From assembly GCF_004886325.1 (NCBI RefSeq), contig NZ_QXFN01000003.1:310001-374000 (forward strand): a stretch of DNA of 64,000 nucleotides. The letters run 5' to 3'. The DNA is from Cellulomonas telluris. Its GTDB lineage: Bacteria; Actinomycetota; Actinomycetes; Actinomycetales; Cellulomonadaceae. The position numbers were made by a program, and so were the translations under genes. Shown here in pieces: positions 44,846 to 53,103 of this stretch; within the stretch, counting starts at the first letter, position 1, and each line of letters begins with the position of its first letter. Below the pieces are notes generated by a model. The model saw only the letters and a list, made by a program, of their open reading frames with translations. It had not been told where the DNA came from and ran no database searches.

Positions 44846-46120
44846 GTGAGCAGGCGAGCGGCGTCAGCGGGCTCGCAGTCGTCCCTGCGTGAGGCCAACA
44901 AGGCGCTCGTGGTCACCACGGTGCAGCGCTACGGCGGCCTCACGCAGGTCGAGCTCGCGGCCGCCACCGGCCTGTCGGCGGCGACGGTGTCGACGATCGT
45001 CCGCGACCTGCTGGCCGCGGGGGTCGTCGACACCGCCGTCACCACCCGCAGCGGGCGGCGTGCCCAGATGGTCACGCTCGCCCGCCGCGTGGGTCTGGCC
45101 GTCGGCATCCAGATCGGCCACCGGCACCTGCGCGTCGTGCTCGGCGACTTCGCCCACGAGGTCGTCGCCGAGCAGAGCCTCCCGCTGCCGCACGAGCACC
45201 GCTCCGACACGAGCCTGGACCGTGCGGCCCTGCTCGTCGTCGACCTGCTCGAGCGCATCGGCAGCGAGCTCGACGAGGTGGTGGGCATCGGCGTCGGCGT
45301 GCCCGCGCCCGTCGACACCAGCACGGGCATGGTCTCGGTGCCCGGCGTCTTCCGCGGCTGGGAGGGCGAGCACCTGGCCCGCGTGCTGGACAAGCGGCTC
45401 GGCCGGCCCGTGCACGTCGACAACGACGCGAACCTCGGCGCCCTCGCGGAGTCGACCCTCGGCGCCGCCCGCGGCTACCGGGACGCCGTGTACGTGCGGG
45501 CGTCCTACGGGACCGGGGCGGGCATCGTCATCAACAGCCGCGTGCACCGCGGCTTCGCCGGCACGGCCGGGGAGATCGGGCACGTGCAGGTCGACCCGCA
45601 GGGGCACATCTGCCGCTGCGGGTCGCGCGGGTGCCTCGACACCGTCGTCGGGTCCGCCGCCCTGCTCGAGCCGCTGCGGGCGAGCCACGGACCGTTGACC
45701 CTGCGCGACGTCGTCGCCCGCGCCAGCGGCGGCGATCCCGGTACCGCGCAGGTCGTCGCGGACGCCGGCGCGACGATCGGCGCGGTCGTCGCCGGGCTCG
45801 GCATGGCCGTGAACCCGCAGTGCGTCGTCGTCGGCGGGGAGCTCGCCGAGACCGGCGAGGTGCTGCTCCGCCCGATGCGCGACGCGATCCGCCGGCGGGT
45901 GCTGCTCAACCAGATCGCGCCGCTGGAGGTCGTGCCCGCCGAGCTGGGTGCCCGGGCGGAGGTCATGGGCGCGCTCGTGCTCGCGCTGCAGTCCGCCGAC
46001 GTGCCGGTGCGCGTCGACGACGTCGGCGACCTCGAGCCCGCCGAGCCGGCGCAGGTCGGCGACCGGAGAGACCGGGACGACCAGGACGACCAGGAAGACA
46101 GACGGGCGGCAGTCGGTTGA
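44846..46120 (+). CDS. ROK-family transcriptional regulator
   Basis: A 424-residue regulator. The N-terminal winged helix (about 15-75, LTQVELAAATGLSAATVSTIVRDLL) is joined to a ROK sugar-kinase-like domain. That domain keeps the zinc site GHICRCGSRGCLDTVVG and the ROK signature region. The catalytic loop DNDANLGALAE is present, as in both kinases and regulators, but the N-terminal helix-turn-helix marks it as XylR/NagC-like. The tail (about 395-424) is strongly charged with many Asp and Arg. Its place between the sugar transporter and the orphan ATPase suggests it controls both in response to a sugar. Confidence 0.92.
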   Translation: MSRRAASAGSQSSLREANKALVVTTVQRYGGLTQVELAAATGLSAATVSTIVRDLLAAGVVDTAVTTRSGRRAQMVTLARRVGLAVGIQIGHRHLRVVLGDFAHEVVAEQSLPLPHEHRSDTSLDRAALLVVDLLERIGSELDEVVGIGVGVPAPVDTSTGMVSVPGVFRGWEGEHLARVLDKRLGRPVHVDNDANLGALAESTLGAARGYRDAVYVRASYGTGAGIVINSRVHRGFAGTAGEIGHVQVDPQGHICRCGSRGCLDTVVGSAALLEPLRASHGPLTLRDVVARASGGDPGTAQVVADAGATIGAVVAGLGMAVNPQCVVVGGELAETGEVLLRPMRDAIRRRVLLNQIAPLEVVPAELGARAEVMGALVLALQSADVPVRVDDVGDLEPAEPAQVGDRRDRDDQDDQEDRRAAVG

Positions 46121-46145
46121 CGCTGCCGGAGCCGAGGGATTCGCT

Positions 46146-46160
46146 GCACGTGACACGTGC
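46146..46160. promoter_or_regulatory. Perfect palindrome before the orphan sugar ATPase gene
   Basis: GCACGTG-A-CACGTGC is a perfect 7-1-7 inverted repeat, 26 bases before the ATG at 46186. It would be a good operator, for example for the ROK regulator just upstream. Confidence 0.5.
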
Positions 46161-46185
46161 CCGACGAGGAGCAGGTGGACCGGGG

Positions 46186-46983
46186 ATGGTCGAGAGGACG
46201 CGCACGCCGCTGCTGACGATGCGCGGCATCACCAAGCGGTACAAGGCCGTCGAAGCGCTCGTGGACGTCAACTTCGAGGTGCACGCGCACGAGGTGGTCG
46301 CGCTCGTCGGCGACAACGGCGCCGGCAAGTCGACGTTGGCGAAGGTGGTCGCCGGCGTCGTCGTCCCCGACTCGGGCCTGGTGGAGATCGACGGCGAGCC
46401 GGTGTCGATCCCCAGCCCGAAGGCCGCCCAGCGCCTCGGCGTCGCCACGGTGTTCCAGGACCTGGCGCTGTGCGACAACCTCGACGTGACGGCGAACCTG
46501 TTCCTCGGCCGGGAGATGCGCAACGCGGGCGTGATGCAGGACGGCCGCATGGAGAACATCGCGCGCTCCGTGCTGCGCGACCTGTCGAGCCGCATCCCGT
46601 CCGTGCGCACGCCGCTGTCGCACCTGTCGGCGGGGCAGCGGCAGTCCGTCGCGATCGCCCGCACGCTGCTGGGCTCACCGCGGATCGTCGTGCTCGACGA
46701 GCCCACCGCGGCGCTGTCCGTCGCGCACACCGCCGAGGTGCTCACGCACATCGAGCGCCTGCGCGAGATGGGGCTCGGCGTCATCCTCATCAGCCACAAC
46801 ATGAACGACGTGCGCGCCGTGTCGGACCGCATCGAGGTGCTGCGGCACGGACGCAACAACGGGTCCTTCGACGCGCAGCGGTCCAGCTACGAGGAGATCA
46901 TCGGCGCGATCACGGGTGCGTGGCAGATGGCCCCCGCGTCGCGCGCGTCGGCACCCGCGGACCGCGAGGCGGCCGGCCGCTGA
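46186..46983 (+). CDS. Single-domain sugar ABC ATPase (FrcA-like) without a permease
   Basis: A 265-residue protein with one ABC domain: Walker A GDNGAGKST, Q-loop VFQDLALCDNLDVTANLFLG, signature LSAGQRQSVAIART, Walker [13 protein letters not shown] and switch His in ILISHNM. It is most like the single-domain ATPases of ribose- or fructose-type importers (FrcA). No permease or binding protein is next to it, so it may serve mmsB or a distant permease. The signature has Ala in place of the first Gly, which is seen in active members. The start is uncertain; upstream TTG 46117 and GTG 46150 are in frame. Confidence 0.85.
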   Translation: MVERTRTPLLTMRGITKRYKAVEALVDVNFEVHAHEVVALVGDNGAGKSTLAKVVAGVVVPDSGLVEIDGEPVSIPSPKAAQRLGVATVFQDLALCDNLDVTANLFLGREMRNAGVMQDGRMENIARSVLRDLSSRIPSVRTPLSHLSAGQRQSVAIARTLLGSPRIVVLDEPTAALSVAHTAEVLTHIERLREMGLGVILISHNMNDVRAVSDRIEVLRHGRNNGSFDAQRSSYEEIIGAITGAWQMAPASRASAPADREAAGR

Positions 46984-47007
46984 CGGCCGGCCGCCCCGCC
47001 GACGAGG

Positions 47008-47508
47008 TCACGCGCCGCGGGCGCTGAGCGAGCGCAGGCCGAGCCCGCCGAGCAGGAAGCCCACGCCGATGCCGACGAGAGCGGTCGCGACGCCGAACGC
47101 CACGACCGAGGTCAGCAGCGACGCGCGCAGGAACGTGCCGGTGGCGACCATGTCGCGCTGCGGGTCGTCCCGGTCCATGTCCGCGTAGGTGCGTCCGCCC
47201 GTCGCCTCGTGCAGGTCCGCACGGATGGCCTCCGTCTGGGCCCACGCCTCCCACGGCGTGTCGAGCGGGGCGCCGACGAAGGCGGGAGCGCTCTCGGCGA
47301 CGGTCACGCCCTCGCTGGCGAGACCCGAGGCCGTGACGGCCCACGTGCCGGCGCCGCCGAGCACGAAGAGCGCGCCCAGGGCGAGCAGGAGCGTGGCGAC
47401 GAGGCGGGTGGTGCGCGACCCGGGTCCGGCGGCCGGGTCGGCGGGTGCGACGCGATCGGCGGCGGGTGCGGGTGCGGCCGTGGTCGGTGTGGCGGGCGTG
47501 CTGGTCAT
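47008..47508 (-). CDS. Two-helix membrane protein of the PWEAWAQ family, copy 2
   Basis: A 166-residue paralogue of the protein at 8424-8891. An N-terminal Pro/Ala/Thr-rich cytoplasmic tail of about 33 residues is followed by helix one (about 35-57), an extracytoplasmic loop and helix two (about 128-152). The loop has DTPWEAWAQTEAI, HEATGGRTYADMDRDDPQRD and GTFLRASLLTSVVAFGVA, matching copy 1 position by position. A good AGGGGG lies before the ATG. It is convergent with the orphan ATPase. The 260 bases upstream to purU hold no gene that I can support. Function unknown. Confidence 0.75.
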   Translation of the reverse strand: MTSTPATPTTAAPAPAADRVAPADPAAGPGSRTTRLVATLLLALGALFVLGGAGTWAVTASGLASEGVTVAESAPAFVGAPLDTPWEAWAQTEAIRADLHEATGGRTYADMDRDDPQRDMVATGTFLRASLLTSVVAFGVATALVGIGVGFLLGGLGLRSLSARGA

Positions 47509-47768
47509 GGTGCCCCCTGGGTGGTCGTCCGGTCGGCGGTGGTGCGGGGCCCACCCTGGCGCGCGGCGGGACCGCCCCGCACCCTCCCGAAACGGTTCGT
47601 GGAGGGCTGGGACGTGCGTCGGGGGTGCGGGCTCGGCCTCAGCCCGCCGAGCATCGGGGGCCGCGAGTGTGCACATCCGGTCGTCATGGACGACCACGTC
47701 GACAGGCTCACGCGCCGTCCCCGCAGCCGGGGACGCGTCCGCGGCCCCGGCTGGTGCCGGGGCAGGGG

Positions 47769-48635
47769 TCAGCGGAAGACGATCGTGCGGTGCCCGTCGA
47801 GCAGGACGCGGTGCTCGGCGTGCCAGCGGACCGCGCGGGCGAGCGCGCGCCGCTCGACGTCCTGGCCGAGGCGCACCATGTCCTCGACGGAGCGGGTGTG
47901 GTCGACGCGCTCGACGTCCTGCTCGATGATCGGCCCCTCGTCGAGGTCGCCGGTCACGTAGTGCGCGGTCGCGCCGATCAGCTTCACGCCGCGGTCGTGG
48001 GCCTGCGCGTAGGGGCGGGCGCCCTTGAACGACGGCAGGAACGAGTGGTGGATGTTGATGATCCGGCCCTCGAGCCGGCGGCACAGGTCGTCGGAGAGGA
48101 TCTGCATGTACCGCGCGAGGACGACGAGCTCGACGTCGAGCTCCTCGACGAGCGCGAGCAGCCGTGCCTCGGCCTCGGCCTTCGTCTCCCGCGTCACGGG
48201 CACGTGGTGGAACGGGATCCCGTAGAACCCCGCCATCGGCGCGAGCACCTCGTGGTTCGAGACCACGGCGACCAGGTCGACCGGCAGGTCCTCCGAGCGC
48301 TGGCGGAACGCCAGGTCGTTCAGGCAGTGCGCGGCGGTCGAGACCATGACGAGCGTGCGCACCTTGCGGCCGGCGACGTCCAGGTGCCACTGCATCTCGA
48401 AGCGCGCGGCCAGCTCGCCGAGCGCGGCGGACAGCTCGTCCTGCGTCGCCCCGGAGGTGACCTGCACCCGCATGTGGAACAGGCCAGACAGCTCGTCGCC
48501 GAACTGCTGGGACTCGGTGATGTTCCCCCCGTGCTCGGCGAGCAGGCCCGCGACGGCCGCGACGATGCCCGGACGGTCGGGGCAGGACAGGGTCAGGACC
48601 CAGTGCGTGGTCGACTCTTCCGAGGTGTGGGACAC
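47769..48635 (-). CDS. purU: Formyltetrahydrofolate deformylase
   Basis: Hydrolyses 10-formyl-tetrahydrofolate to formate and tetrahydrofolate, balancing one-carbon pools. The 288-residue protein has an N-terminal ACT regulatory domain (LTLSCPDRPGIVAAVAGLLAEHGGNI) and a C-terminal formyltransferase-like hydrolase domain. The catalytic residues lie in IINIHHSFLPSFKGARPY (Asn, His) and in ATAHYVTGDLDEGPII (Asp). The GTG at 48635 begins VSHTSEESTTHWVLTL. The gene fits the purine/one-carbon theme of the window. It is divergent from a GNAT gene and appears leaderless. Confidence 0.95.
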   Translation of the reverse strand: MSHTSEESTTHWVLTLSCPDRPGIVAAVAGLLAEHGGNITESQQFGDELSGLFHMRVQVTSGATQDELSAALGELAARFEMQWHLDVAGRKVRTLVMVSTAAHCLNDLAFRQRSEDLPVDLVAVVSNHEVLAPMAGFYGIPFHHVPVTRETKAEAEARLLALVEELDVELVVLARYMQILSDDLCRRLEGRIINIHHSFLPSFKGARPYAQAHDRGVKLIGATAHYVTGDLDEGPIIEQDVERVDHTRSVEDMVRLGQDVERRALARAVRWHAEHRVLLDGHRTIVFR

Positions 48636-48643
48636 GGGGGTCC

Positions 48644-48649
48644 AGAGTA
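48644..48649 (-). promoter_or_regulatory. -10 box TACTCT, leaderless start of purU
   Basis: On the minus strand TACTCT is eight bases before the purU GTG, and only CCCCC lies between them. Confidence 0.5.
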
Positions 48650-48683
48650 GTGCGCCGCGCCGGGCGGCTGAGACGATGACCGC

Positions 48684-49190
48684 ATGACGCAGTCCGACCA
48701 GCCCGGCCTCGAGATCCGCCCCGTCACCGCCGAGGACGCAGGCGAGCTGCTGACCCTGCGGCGCGCGGCGTTCGTCACCGAGGCCCAGCAGTACGGCGAC
48801 CCGCGGATCCCGCCGCTCACGCAGACGCTCGAGGAGCTCGTCGCCGACCTCGGGGCGGACGGCGTCATCACCCTCGGTGCGTGGCAGGGGCACCGCCTCA
48901 TCGGGTCGATCCGTGTGCTCGTCGAGGGGACGAAGGCCACGCTCGGCCGGTTCGCCGTCGCACCCGACCTGCAGGGCCGCGGCATCGGCACCGAGCTGCT
49001 CACCGCGATCCTCCCGTACCTGCCCGAGGGCATCGAGGAGGTCTGGGTGTTCACGGGCCGCGACTCGGTGCACAACATCGCGCTGTACAACAAGGCCGGC
49101 TACGAGCACCAGCACGACCAGACCGCCGGCGACCTCACCTACGCGTACCTGCGCAAGCTGCTCGGCGACGGGGAGCCGGCGCAGGCCTGA
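48684..49190 (+). CDS. GNAT-family N-acetyltransferase
   Basis: A 168-residue acetyl-CoA-dependent acyltransferase. The fold is complete: EIRPVTAEDAGELLTLRRAAF, strands four and five around GRFAVAPDLQGRGIGTELLTAIL with the pyrophosphate-binding loop (Q/R-x-x-G-x-G), and the final NIALYNKAGYEHQHDQ. The acceptor substrate cannot be inferred. It is divergent from purU with 48 bases between the starts, and followed by a hairpin at 49206. Confidence 0.85.
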   Translation: MTQSDQPGLEIRPVTAEDAGELLTLRRAAFVTEAQQYGDPRIPPLTQTLEELVADLGADGVITLGAWQGHRLIGSIRVLVEGTKATLGRFAVAPDLQGRGIGTELLTAILPYLPEGIEEVWVFTGRDSVHNIALYNKAGYEHQHDQTAGDLTYAYLRKLLGDGEPAQA

Positions 49191-49205
49191 CGTCGTCCGC
49201 TCGAC

Positions 49206-49243
49206 CCGCACGCCCCGTGACGCAACCTGCACGGGGCGTGCGG
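49206..49243 (+). terminator. Terminator after the GNAT gene
   Basis: A 14-bp perfect stem (CCGCACGCCCCGTG and complement) with a ten-base loop; it ends 13 bases before the sigma-factor start. Confidence 0.65.
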
Positions 49244-49255
49244 CGTGTAGAGGGC

Positions 49256-49894
49256 ATGGACATCACGACGTCGGCGCCCGGGCCGGGGCTGCGCCTCGCG
49301 TCCGGCCGGCCGGCCCTCCCCGAGCGGTCCGGGGCGATCGCCACGCCCGCGGACGAGCACGTCCCGCTCGTCCTGGCCGAGGGGCGCGACCGCGACGCGG
49401 AGTTCACCGCGTTCATGGCCCAGGCGGCCCCGGCCCTCGCCCGGACCGCCTGGCTGCTGTGCGGCGACACGCACCAGGCCGACGAGCTCGTGCAGCAGGC
49501 GCTGGTGCGGACGTACCTGGCGTGGCCGCGCGCCCGTGAGCGCGACCCCCTGGCCTACGCGCGGCGCACGCTCGCGAACCAGCGGATCTCGACGTGGCGG
49601 CGACGCCGGCGGGAGGTGCTGACGGAGCCCGCCGGGCTGCCCGACGGCGCGCACCCGCCGGGCGCCGACGCGCACGCCGACCGCGACCAGCTCGTGCGCG
49701 CGCTCGCGCTGCTCACACCGCGGCAGCGCCGCGTGGTCGTGCTCCGGCACCTGGAGGGGCTGTCCGAGCGCGAGGTCGCGGAGGACCTCGGCGTCTCGGT
49801 CGGCACCGTGAAGTCCACCGCGTCCCGGGCGCTCGCGCGGCTGCGCGCGGAGCTCGGCGACCTCGACGGCAGCGACGAGAGGGGTGCCCGATGA
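49256..49894 (+). CDS. ECF sigma factor of the SigE (SigE_f/SACE) group
   Basis: A 212-residue extracytoplasmic-function sigma factor. A 50-residue unconserved head precedes region 2 (about 52-110, TAWLLCGDTHQADELVQQALVRTYLAW, then YARRTLANQRISTWRRRRRE). Region 4 follows at about 145-195 (ALALLTPRQRRVVVLRHLEGLSEREVAEDLGVSVGTVKSTASRALARLR). It overlaps the downstream membrane protein by four bases (ATGA at 49891), the usual arrangement for a sigma factor and its membrane-bound controller. Target promoters are unknown. Confidence 0.92.
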   Translation: MDITTSAPGPGLRLASGRPALPERSGAIATPADEHVPLVLAEGRDRDAEFTAFMAQAAPALARTAWLLCGDTHQADELVQQALVRTYLAWPRARERDPLAYARRTLANQRISTWRRRRREVLTEPAGLPDGAHPPGADAHADRDQLVRALALLTPRQRRVVVLRHLEGLSEREVAEDLGVSVGTVKSTASRALARLRAELGDLDGSDERGAR

Positions 49895-50874
49895 GCACGG
49901 ACGAGGACTTCGCGACCCGGCTCCGGGCGCGGGCGGACGCGGTCGCGCCGCCGGTCCCGGTCGACCTCTCCGGCGTCGTGGGGCGCGGGCGGCGCCGGCG
50001 GGTGGCGCGGCACGGGGCGGTGGCCGCGCTCGCGGTCGTGGCCCTCGCGGGGGCCGGTCTGGGTGCGTCGACGCAGCTCGGGCTGGTGGAGCCGAGCGTG
50101 CTGCAGCCCGCCCTGCCGGAGCCGCCGCAGCTGCCGTGGGACGACGAGCCGCCGGCGTCCGCGCCGACGCCCTCGACGGCGCCCACCGTGCAGCCCGACG
50201 GCACGGTCGTCGGCGGGGTGGGGGACCCGTGGACGGGCGACGAGCCGTACTGGTACACGGTGTACGAGGCGACGCAGCGCGACCTGACGACGGGTACCAC
50301 CGAGTCGTTCCGGCGTGAGCAGTGGACGAGCCGGGAGCGGCCGGGGCTGACCGTCACCGACGGCGACCTCGCGACCGCGAGCGGCTTCGGCCCGCGCGTG
50401 GTGATGGGGCGCTACCGGATCGACGGCGAGTGGGTCGACATGCTGGACGACCCGAACCGGCTGCCGACGGACCCCGCCGCGCTCGAGGCGGTCCTGCGCG
50501 ACAGCGTCGAGCCCGACCGCCGCCAGGGCACACCGGACGACAAGGTCGTGGAGATGGCCACGGAGCTGGTCCTCGAGGGTGGGCTCCTGCCGGTCGAGCT
50601 GCGCCACGCGGCGTGGCAGGTGGCGGCAGCGGTGCCGGGGGCGGTGGTGACCGAGGGCACGGACTCGACCGGTCGGCCGGGGCAGGTGCTCCGCTGGGAC
50701 CGCAGCGAGTGGGAGCCCGTGACGTACGTCCGCGACCCGTCGACCGGGCTGATGCTCGAGGTCGTGGACGAGATGGGCTGGCACGCCGTGTACCTCGAGC
50801 AGCGTCCGTCCGGTCCGCCGCCGGTCGCGCCCACGCTCGAGAACTCCGGGTGCGCGCAGTGGGTCACCTGCTGA
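49891..50874 (+). CDS. Membrane-anchored partner of the SigE-type sigma factor
   Basis: A 327-residue protein. Residues 1-45 are cytoplasmic and basic (RGRRRRVARHG). One membrane helix (about 42-62) is followed by a Pro-rich linker and a large extracytoplasmic domain with EPYWYTVYEATQRDLTTG, EWTSRERPG and LPTDPAALEAVLRD. This resembles the actinobacterial CU044_5270-type family found next to SigE factors; that name is from memory. A classic zinc anti-sigma motif is absent, so an anti-sigma role rests on gene order and topology only. Confidence 0.7.
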   Translation: MSTDEDFATRLRARADAVAPPVPVDLSGVVGRGRRRRVARHGAVAALAVVALAGAGLGASTQLGLVEPSVLQPALPEPPQLPWDDEPPASAPTPSTAPTVQPDGTVVGGVGDPWTGDEPYWYTVYEATQRDLTTGTTESFRREQWTSRERPGLTVTDGDLATASGFGPRVVMGRYRIDGEWVDMLDDPNRLPTDPAALEAVLRDSVEPDRRQGTPDDKVVEMATELVLEGGLLPVELRHAAWQVAAAVPGAVVTEGTDSTGRPGQVLRWDRSEWEPVTYVRDPSTGLMLEVVDEMGWHAVYLEQRPSGPPPVAPTLENSGCAQWVTC

Positions 50875-50931
50875 CGCGGAGCCCGGATCGGCACCGCGGC
50901 GATGCGAGACGTGTCGCCGCCGTGCCGGACG

Positions 50932-51876
50932 TCAGCGCGTGCCCGGCGCGACGGGGGCGTCGGCCCCGCCGGTTGCGACCGCGGCCGCCGGTGCCGATTC
51001 GGTGCGCCGTCCACGCGCGAGGACCCGCGCCGCCGCCGGCTGGCCGACGACGACGCCGGTGACCACGGCGACCACGCCCAGCACCTGCAGCGGCGTCAGG
51101 TGCTCGCCGCCGAGCAGCAGGCCCACGGCGACGCCGGTGAGCGGGTTCAGGAGCCCGACGAGTCCCACGGCGCCCGCGGGCAGGTGCCGCAGCGCGGTGA
51201 ACCACGCGACGTACGCGAGCGCGGTCGCGACCAGCGACACGTAGGCGATGCCGAGCCAGCCGCGGGCGTCGAGCGCCGGGGGAGCGCCCTCGGCGAGCGC
51301 CGCGACGGGGACGAGCAGCAGGCCGCCCGCGACGAGCTGCCACGACGTCGAGGCGAGCACGTCGACGTCGTCCTTCCACCGCGTCGCGAGCACGAACCCG
51401 ACGGACGACATCACCATCGCGGTCCCGCCGGCCAGCACGCCGAGCGGGTTCACCGCGACCGCACCGGTGACGAGCATCGCCACGACGCCGACCAGGCCGA
51501 CGACGGCGCCGACGAGCCCGGCGACCCGGGGGCGCTGCCCCAGCACGGGCCACGCGACGAGCATGAGCACGAACGGCGAGACGGCCATGACCGTCGACGC
51601 GACCGACGACGGCAGCAGCTGCGCCGCGACGTACACGAGCACGAAGAACGCGCTCATGTTGAGCAGGCCGAGCACGAGCGAGCGCCACCACCACCGCCCG
51701 CGCGGCGCCTGGCGGGCGAGGGCGAGGAGCACGAGCCCGGCGGGCAGGGCGCGCAGCACCGAGCCCCACAGCGGCGCGTCCGCGGGCAGCGTGTGCCGGG
51801 TGACGTAGTAGGCGGCGCCCCACGAGATCGGCGCCAGCGCGGCGAGGAGCGACCAGCGGCCCGTGTTCTCTTCCAC
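50932..51876 (-). CDS. EamA-family (DMT) transporter
   Basis: A 314-residue inner-membrane protein with ten helices from two EamA repeats: SLLAALAPISWGAAYYVTRHTLPADAPLWGSVLRALPAG in the first and GWLGIAYVSLVATALAYVAWFTALRHLPAGAVGLVGLLNPLTGV in the second. Members export metabolites, amino acids or drugs. The GTG at 51876 sits inside a palindrome and seven bases after a TACTTT box. It is divergent from a MarR regulator with only 39 bases between the two start codons, so the regulator most likely controls it. Confidence 0.92.
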   Translation of the reverse strand: MEENTGRWSLLAALAPISWGAAYYVTRHTLPADAPLWGSVLRALPAGLVLLALARQAPRGRWWWRSLVLGLLNMSAFFVLVYVAAQLLPSSVASTVMAVSPFVLMLVAWPVLGQRPRVAGLVGAVVGLVGVVAMLVTGAVAVNPLGVLAGGTAMVMSSVGFVLATRWKDDVDVLASTSWQLVAGGLLLVPVAALAEGAPPALDARGWLGIAYVSLVATALAYVAWFTALRHLPAGAVGLVGLLNPLTGVAVGLLLGGEHLTPLQVLGVVAVVTGVVVGQPAAARVLARGRRTESAPAAAVATGGADAPVAPGTR

Positions 51877-51909
51877 GGAAGACAAAGTATCTGACGCGGA
51901 AGGTAAGAT
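51871..51909. promoter_or_regulatory. Overlapping divergent leaderless promoters of the EamA and MarR genes
   Basis: The EamA -10 box TACTTT (51884-51889, minus strand) is seven bases before its GTG. The MarR -10 box TAAGAT (51904-51909, plus strand) is six bases before its GTG. TCTTCC-AC-GGAAGA is a perfect palindrome at 51869-51882 covering the EamA start codon. GGAAG recurs 21 bases further on, at 51898-51902. A MarR dimer bound here would cover both promoters. Confidence 0.65.
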
Positions 51910-51915
51910 CCACCC

Positions 51916-52437
51916 GTGAGCGACCGCGACCTCCCCCCGGACTTCGTCGACCAGGTCCACGACGCCTGGGTGCGCGAGCGGCCCGACCTCGACGTCAGTC
52001 CCCAGGGCGTGTTCGGGCGGCTGCGCCGCGTCACCCACCGCGTCACGGAGGAGCTGGTCGCGGTCTACCGCGAGCACGGGCTCGCCGAGGGCGACTTCGA
52101 CGTGCTCGCGACGCTGCGCCGCGCGGGTGCGCCCTACGCCCACTCGTGCGGCGAGCTCGCCGAGCACACGCTCGTCACGAGCGGGGGCATGACCAAGCGG
52201 ATCGACCGGCTCGAGGCGGCCGGCCTCGTGCGCCGCCGCGTCAGCGAGACCGACGGGCGCGGGCGGGTGGTGGAGCTGACGGAGCACGGCCGCGAGGTGA
52301 TCGACGCGGCGTTCACGGACCACGTCGCGAACCAGCACCGGCTGCTGGCGGTGCTGGACGACGGCGACGCGGAGGTCCTCGACCGCGTCCTGCGCCGGTG
52401 GCTGTCCGCGCTCGAGGAGCCGCCCGCGCGGGACTGA
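51916..52437 (+). CDS. MarR-family transcriptional regulator
   Basis: A 173-residue winged-helix regulator. Helices carry PQGVFGRLRRVTHRVTEELVAVYREHGLAEGDFDVLATLRRAG. The recognition helix and wing are in HSCGELAEHTLVTSGGMTKRIDRLEAAGLVRRRVSETDGRGRVVELTEHGREVIDAA, a textbook MarR domain. The GTG at 51916 is leaderless. It is divergent from an EamA transporter and probably represses both, with the ligand likely being a substrate of the transporter; this is inference. Confidence 0.93.
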   Translation: MSDRDLPPDFVDQVHDAWVRERPDLDVSPQGVFGRLRRVTHRVTEELVAVYREHGLAEGDFDVLATLRRAGAPYAHSCGELAEHTLVTSGGMTKRIDRLEAAGLVRRRVSETDGRGRVVELTEHGREVIDAAFTDHVANQHRLLAVLDDGDAEVLDRVLRRWLSALEEPPARD

Positions 52438-52502
52438 CCTCCCGGTCCGCCGTCGCCGGCCGGCCGTTACGCTGCGCCCAGCCCGGGAGGAAGGGGGCGG
52501 CG

Positions 52503-53063
52503 ATGCGCCGTCGTGCCACGTTCGGCGCCGCCGCCGCCGCGGCCGCGCTGCTCGTCGCCGCGGTCGCGCCCGCCGGCGCGACGACGTCCGGGCGCGCGAG
52601 CTTCGACGAGGTCGTCACCGGCGCTCTGCCCGACGCCGGCCGGTGCGTCACGCTCCGGCTCACGGGGGACCTCACGTGGACCGCCCGCCGCGGCCCCGTC
52701 GTCACCCGGTACGCGGACCTCGCCGCCGAGGAGCCCGCGCTCGCGGTCGAGGTGCGTGACGGGTGCGGCGAGCCGCGCGGGACCGTCGAGCAGGTCGGCC
52801 TGGTGCAGGCGTGGCCCGACCAGCGGTGCGGCGACGCGTGCGCGGAGCCGGGCGTCGTCCTGGGGGCGCCCGCGGACGGGACGCAGCCCGTCGCCGGGGC
52901 CGGCGGCCCCGGTCGCGTCACGGGCGTCACGCCGCGGCGCACGCTGTTCGGCGCGCCGCTGTGCCTGCCCGTGGACGTCGCCGCGCGCGTGCGCTGGAGC
53001 GAGGGCGGGACCAGCGTCGAGGAGATCGTCGGGGACCGCGTCGAGGTGTGCGTCGAGGGCTGA
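52503..53063 (+). CDS. Small secreted protein of unknown function
   Basis: A 186-residue protein with a clear signal peptide (MRRRATFGAAAAAAALLVAAVAPAGA, cleavage near residue 26). The mature part has six cysteines: RCVTL, DGCGEP, QRCGDACAEPG, PLCLPVDV and EVCVEG. It is beta-rich, and disulfides are likely. I do not recognise a family. A GGGAGGAAGG ribosome-binding site precedes the ATG. It lies after the MarR gene and before the glyA riboswitch, with no sign of being in an operon with either. Confidence 0.65.
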   Translation: MRRRATFGAAAAAAALLVAAVAPAGATTSGRASFDEVVTGALPDAGRCVTLRLTGDLTWTARRGPVVTRYADLAAEEPALAVEVRDGCGEPRGTVEQVGLVQAWPDQRCGDACAEPGVVLGAPADGTQPVAGAGGPGRVTGVTPRRTLFGAPLCLPVDVAARVRWSEGGTSVEEIVGDRVEVCVEG

Positions 53064-53092
53064 GACGCCCCGGCGGCCGAGACCGCGGTTGG

Positions 53093-53098
53093 TAGGCT
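53093..53098 (+). promoter_or_regulatory. -10 box TAGGCT of the glyA riboswitch transcript
   Basis: TAGGCT sits five bases before the start of the ZTP aptamer, the same arrangement as upstream of purH. Confidence 0.55.
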
Positions 53099-53103
53099 GA
53101 CCC

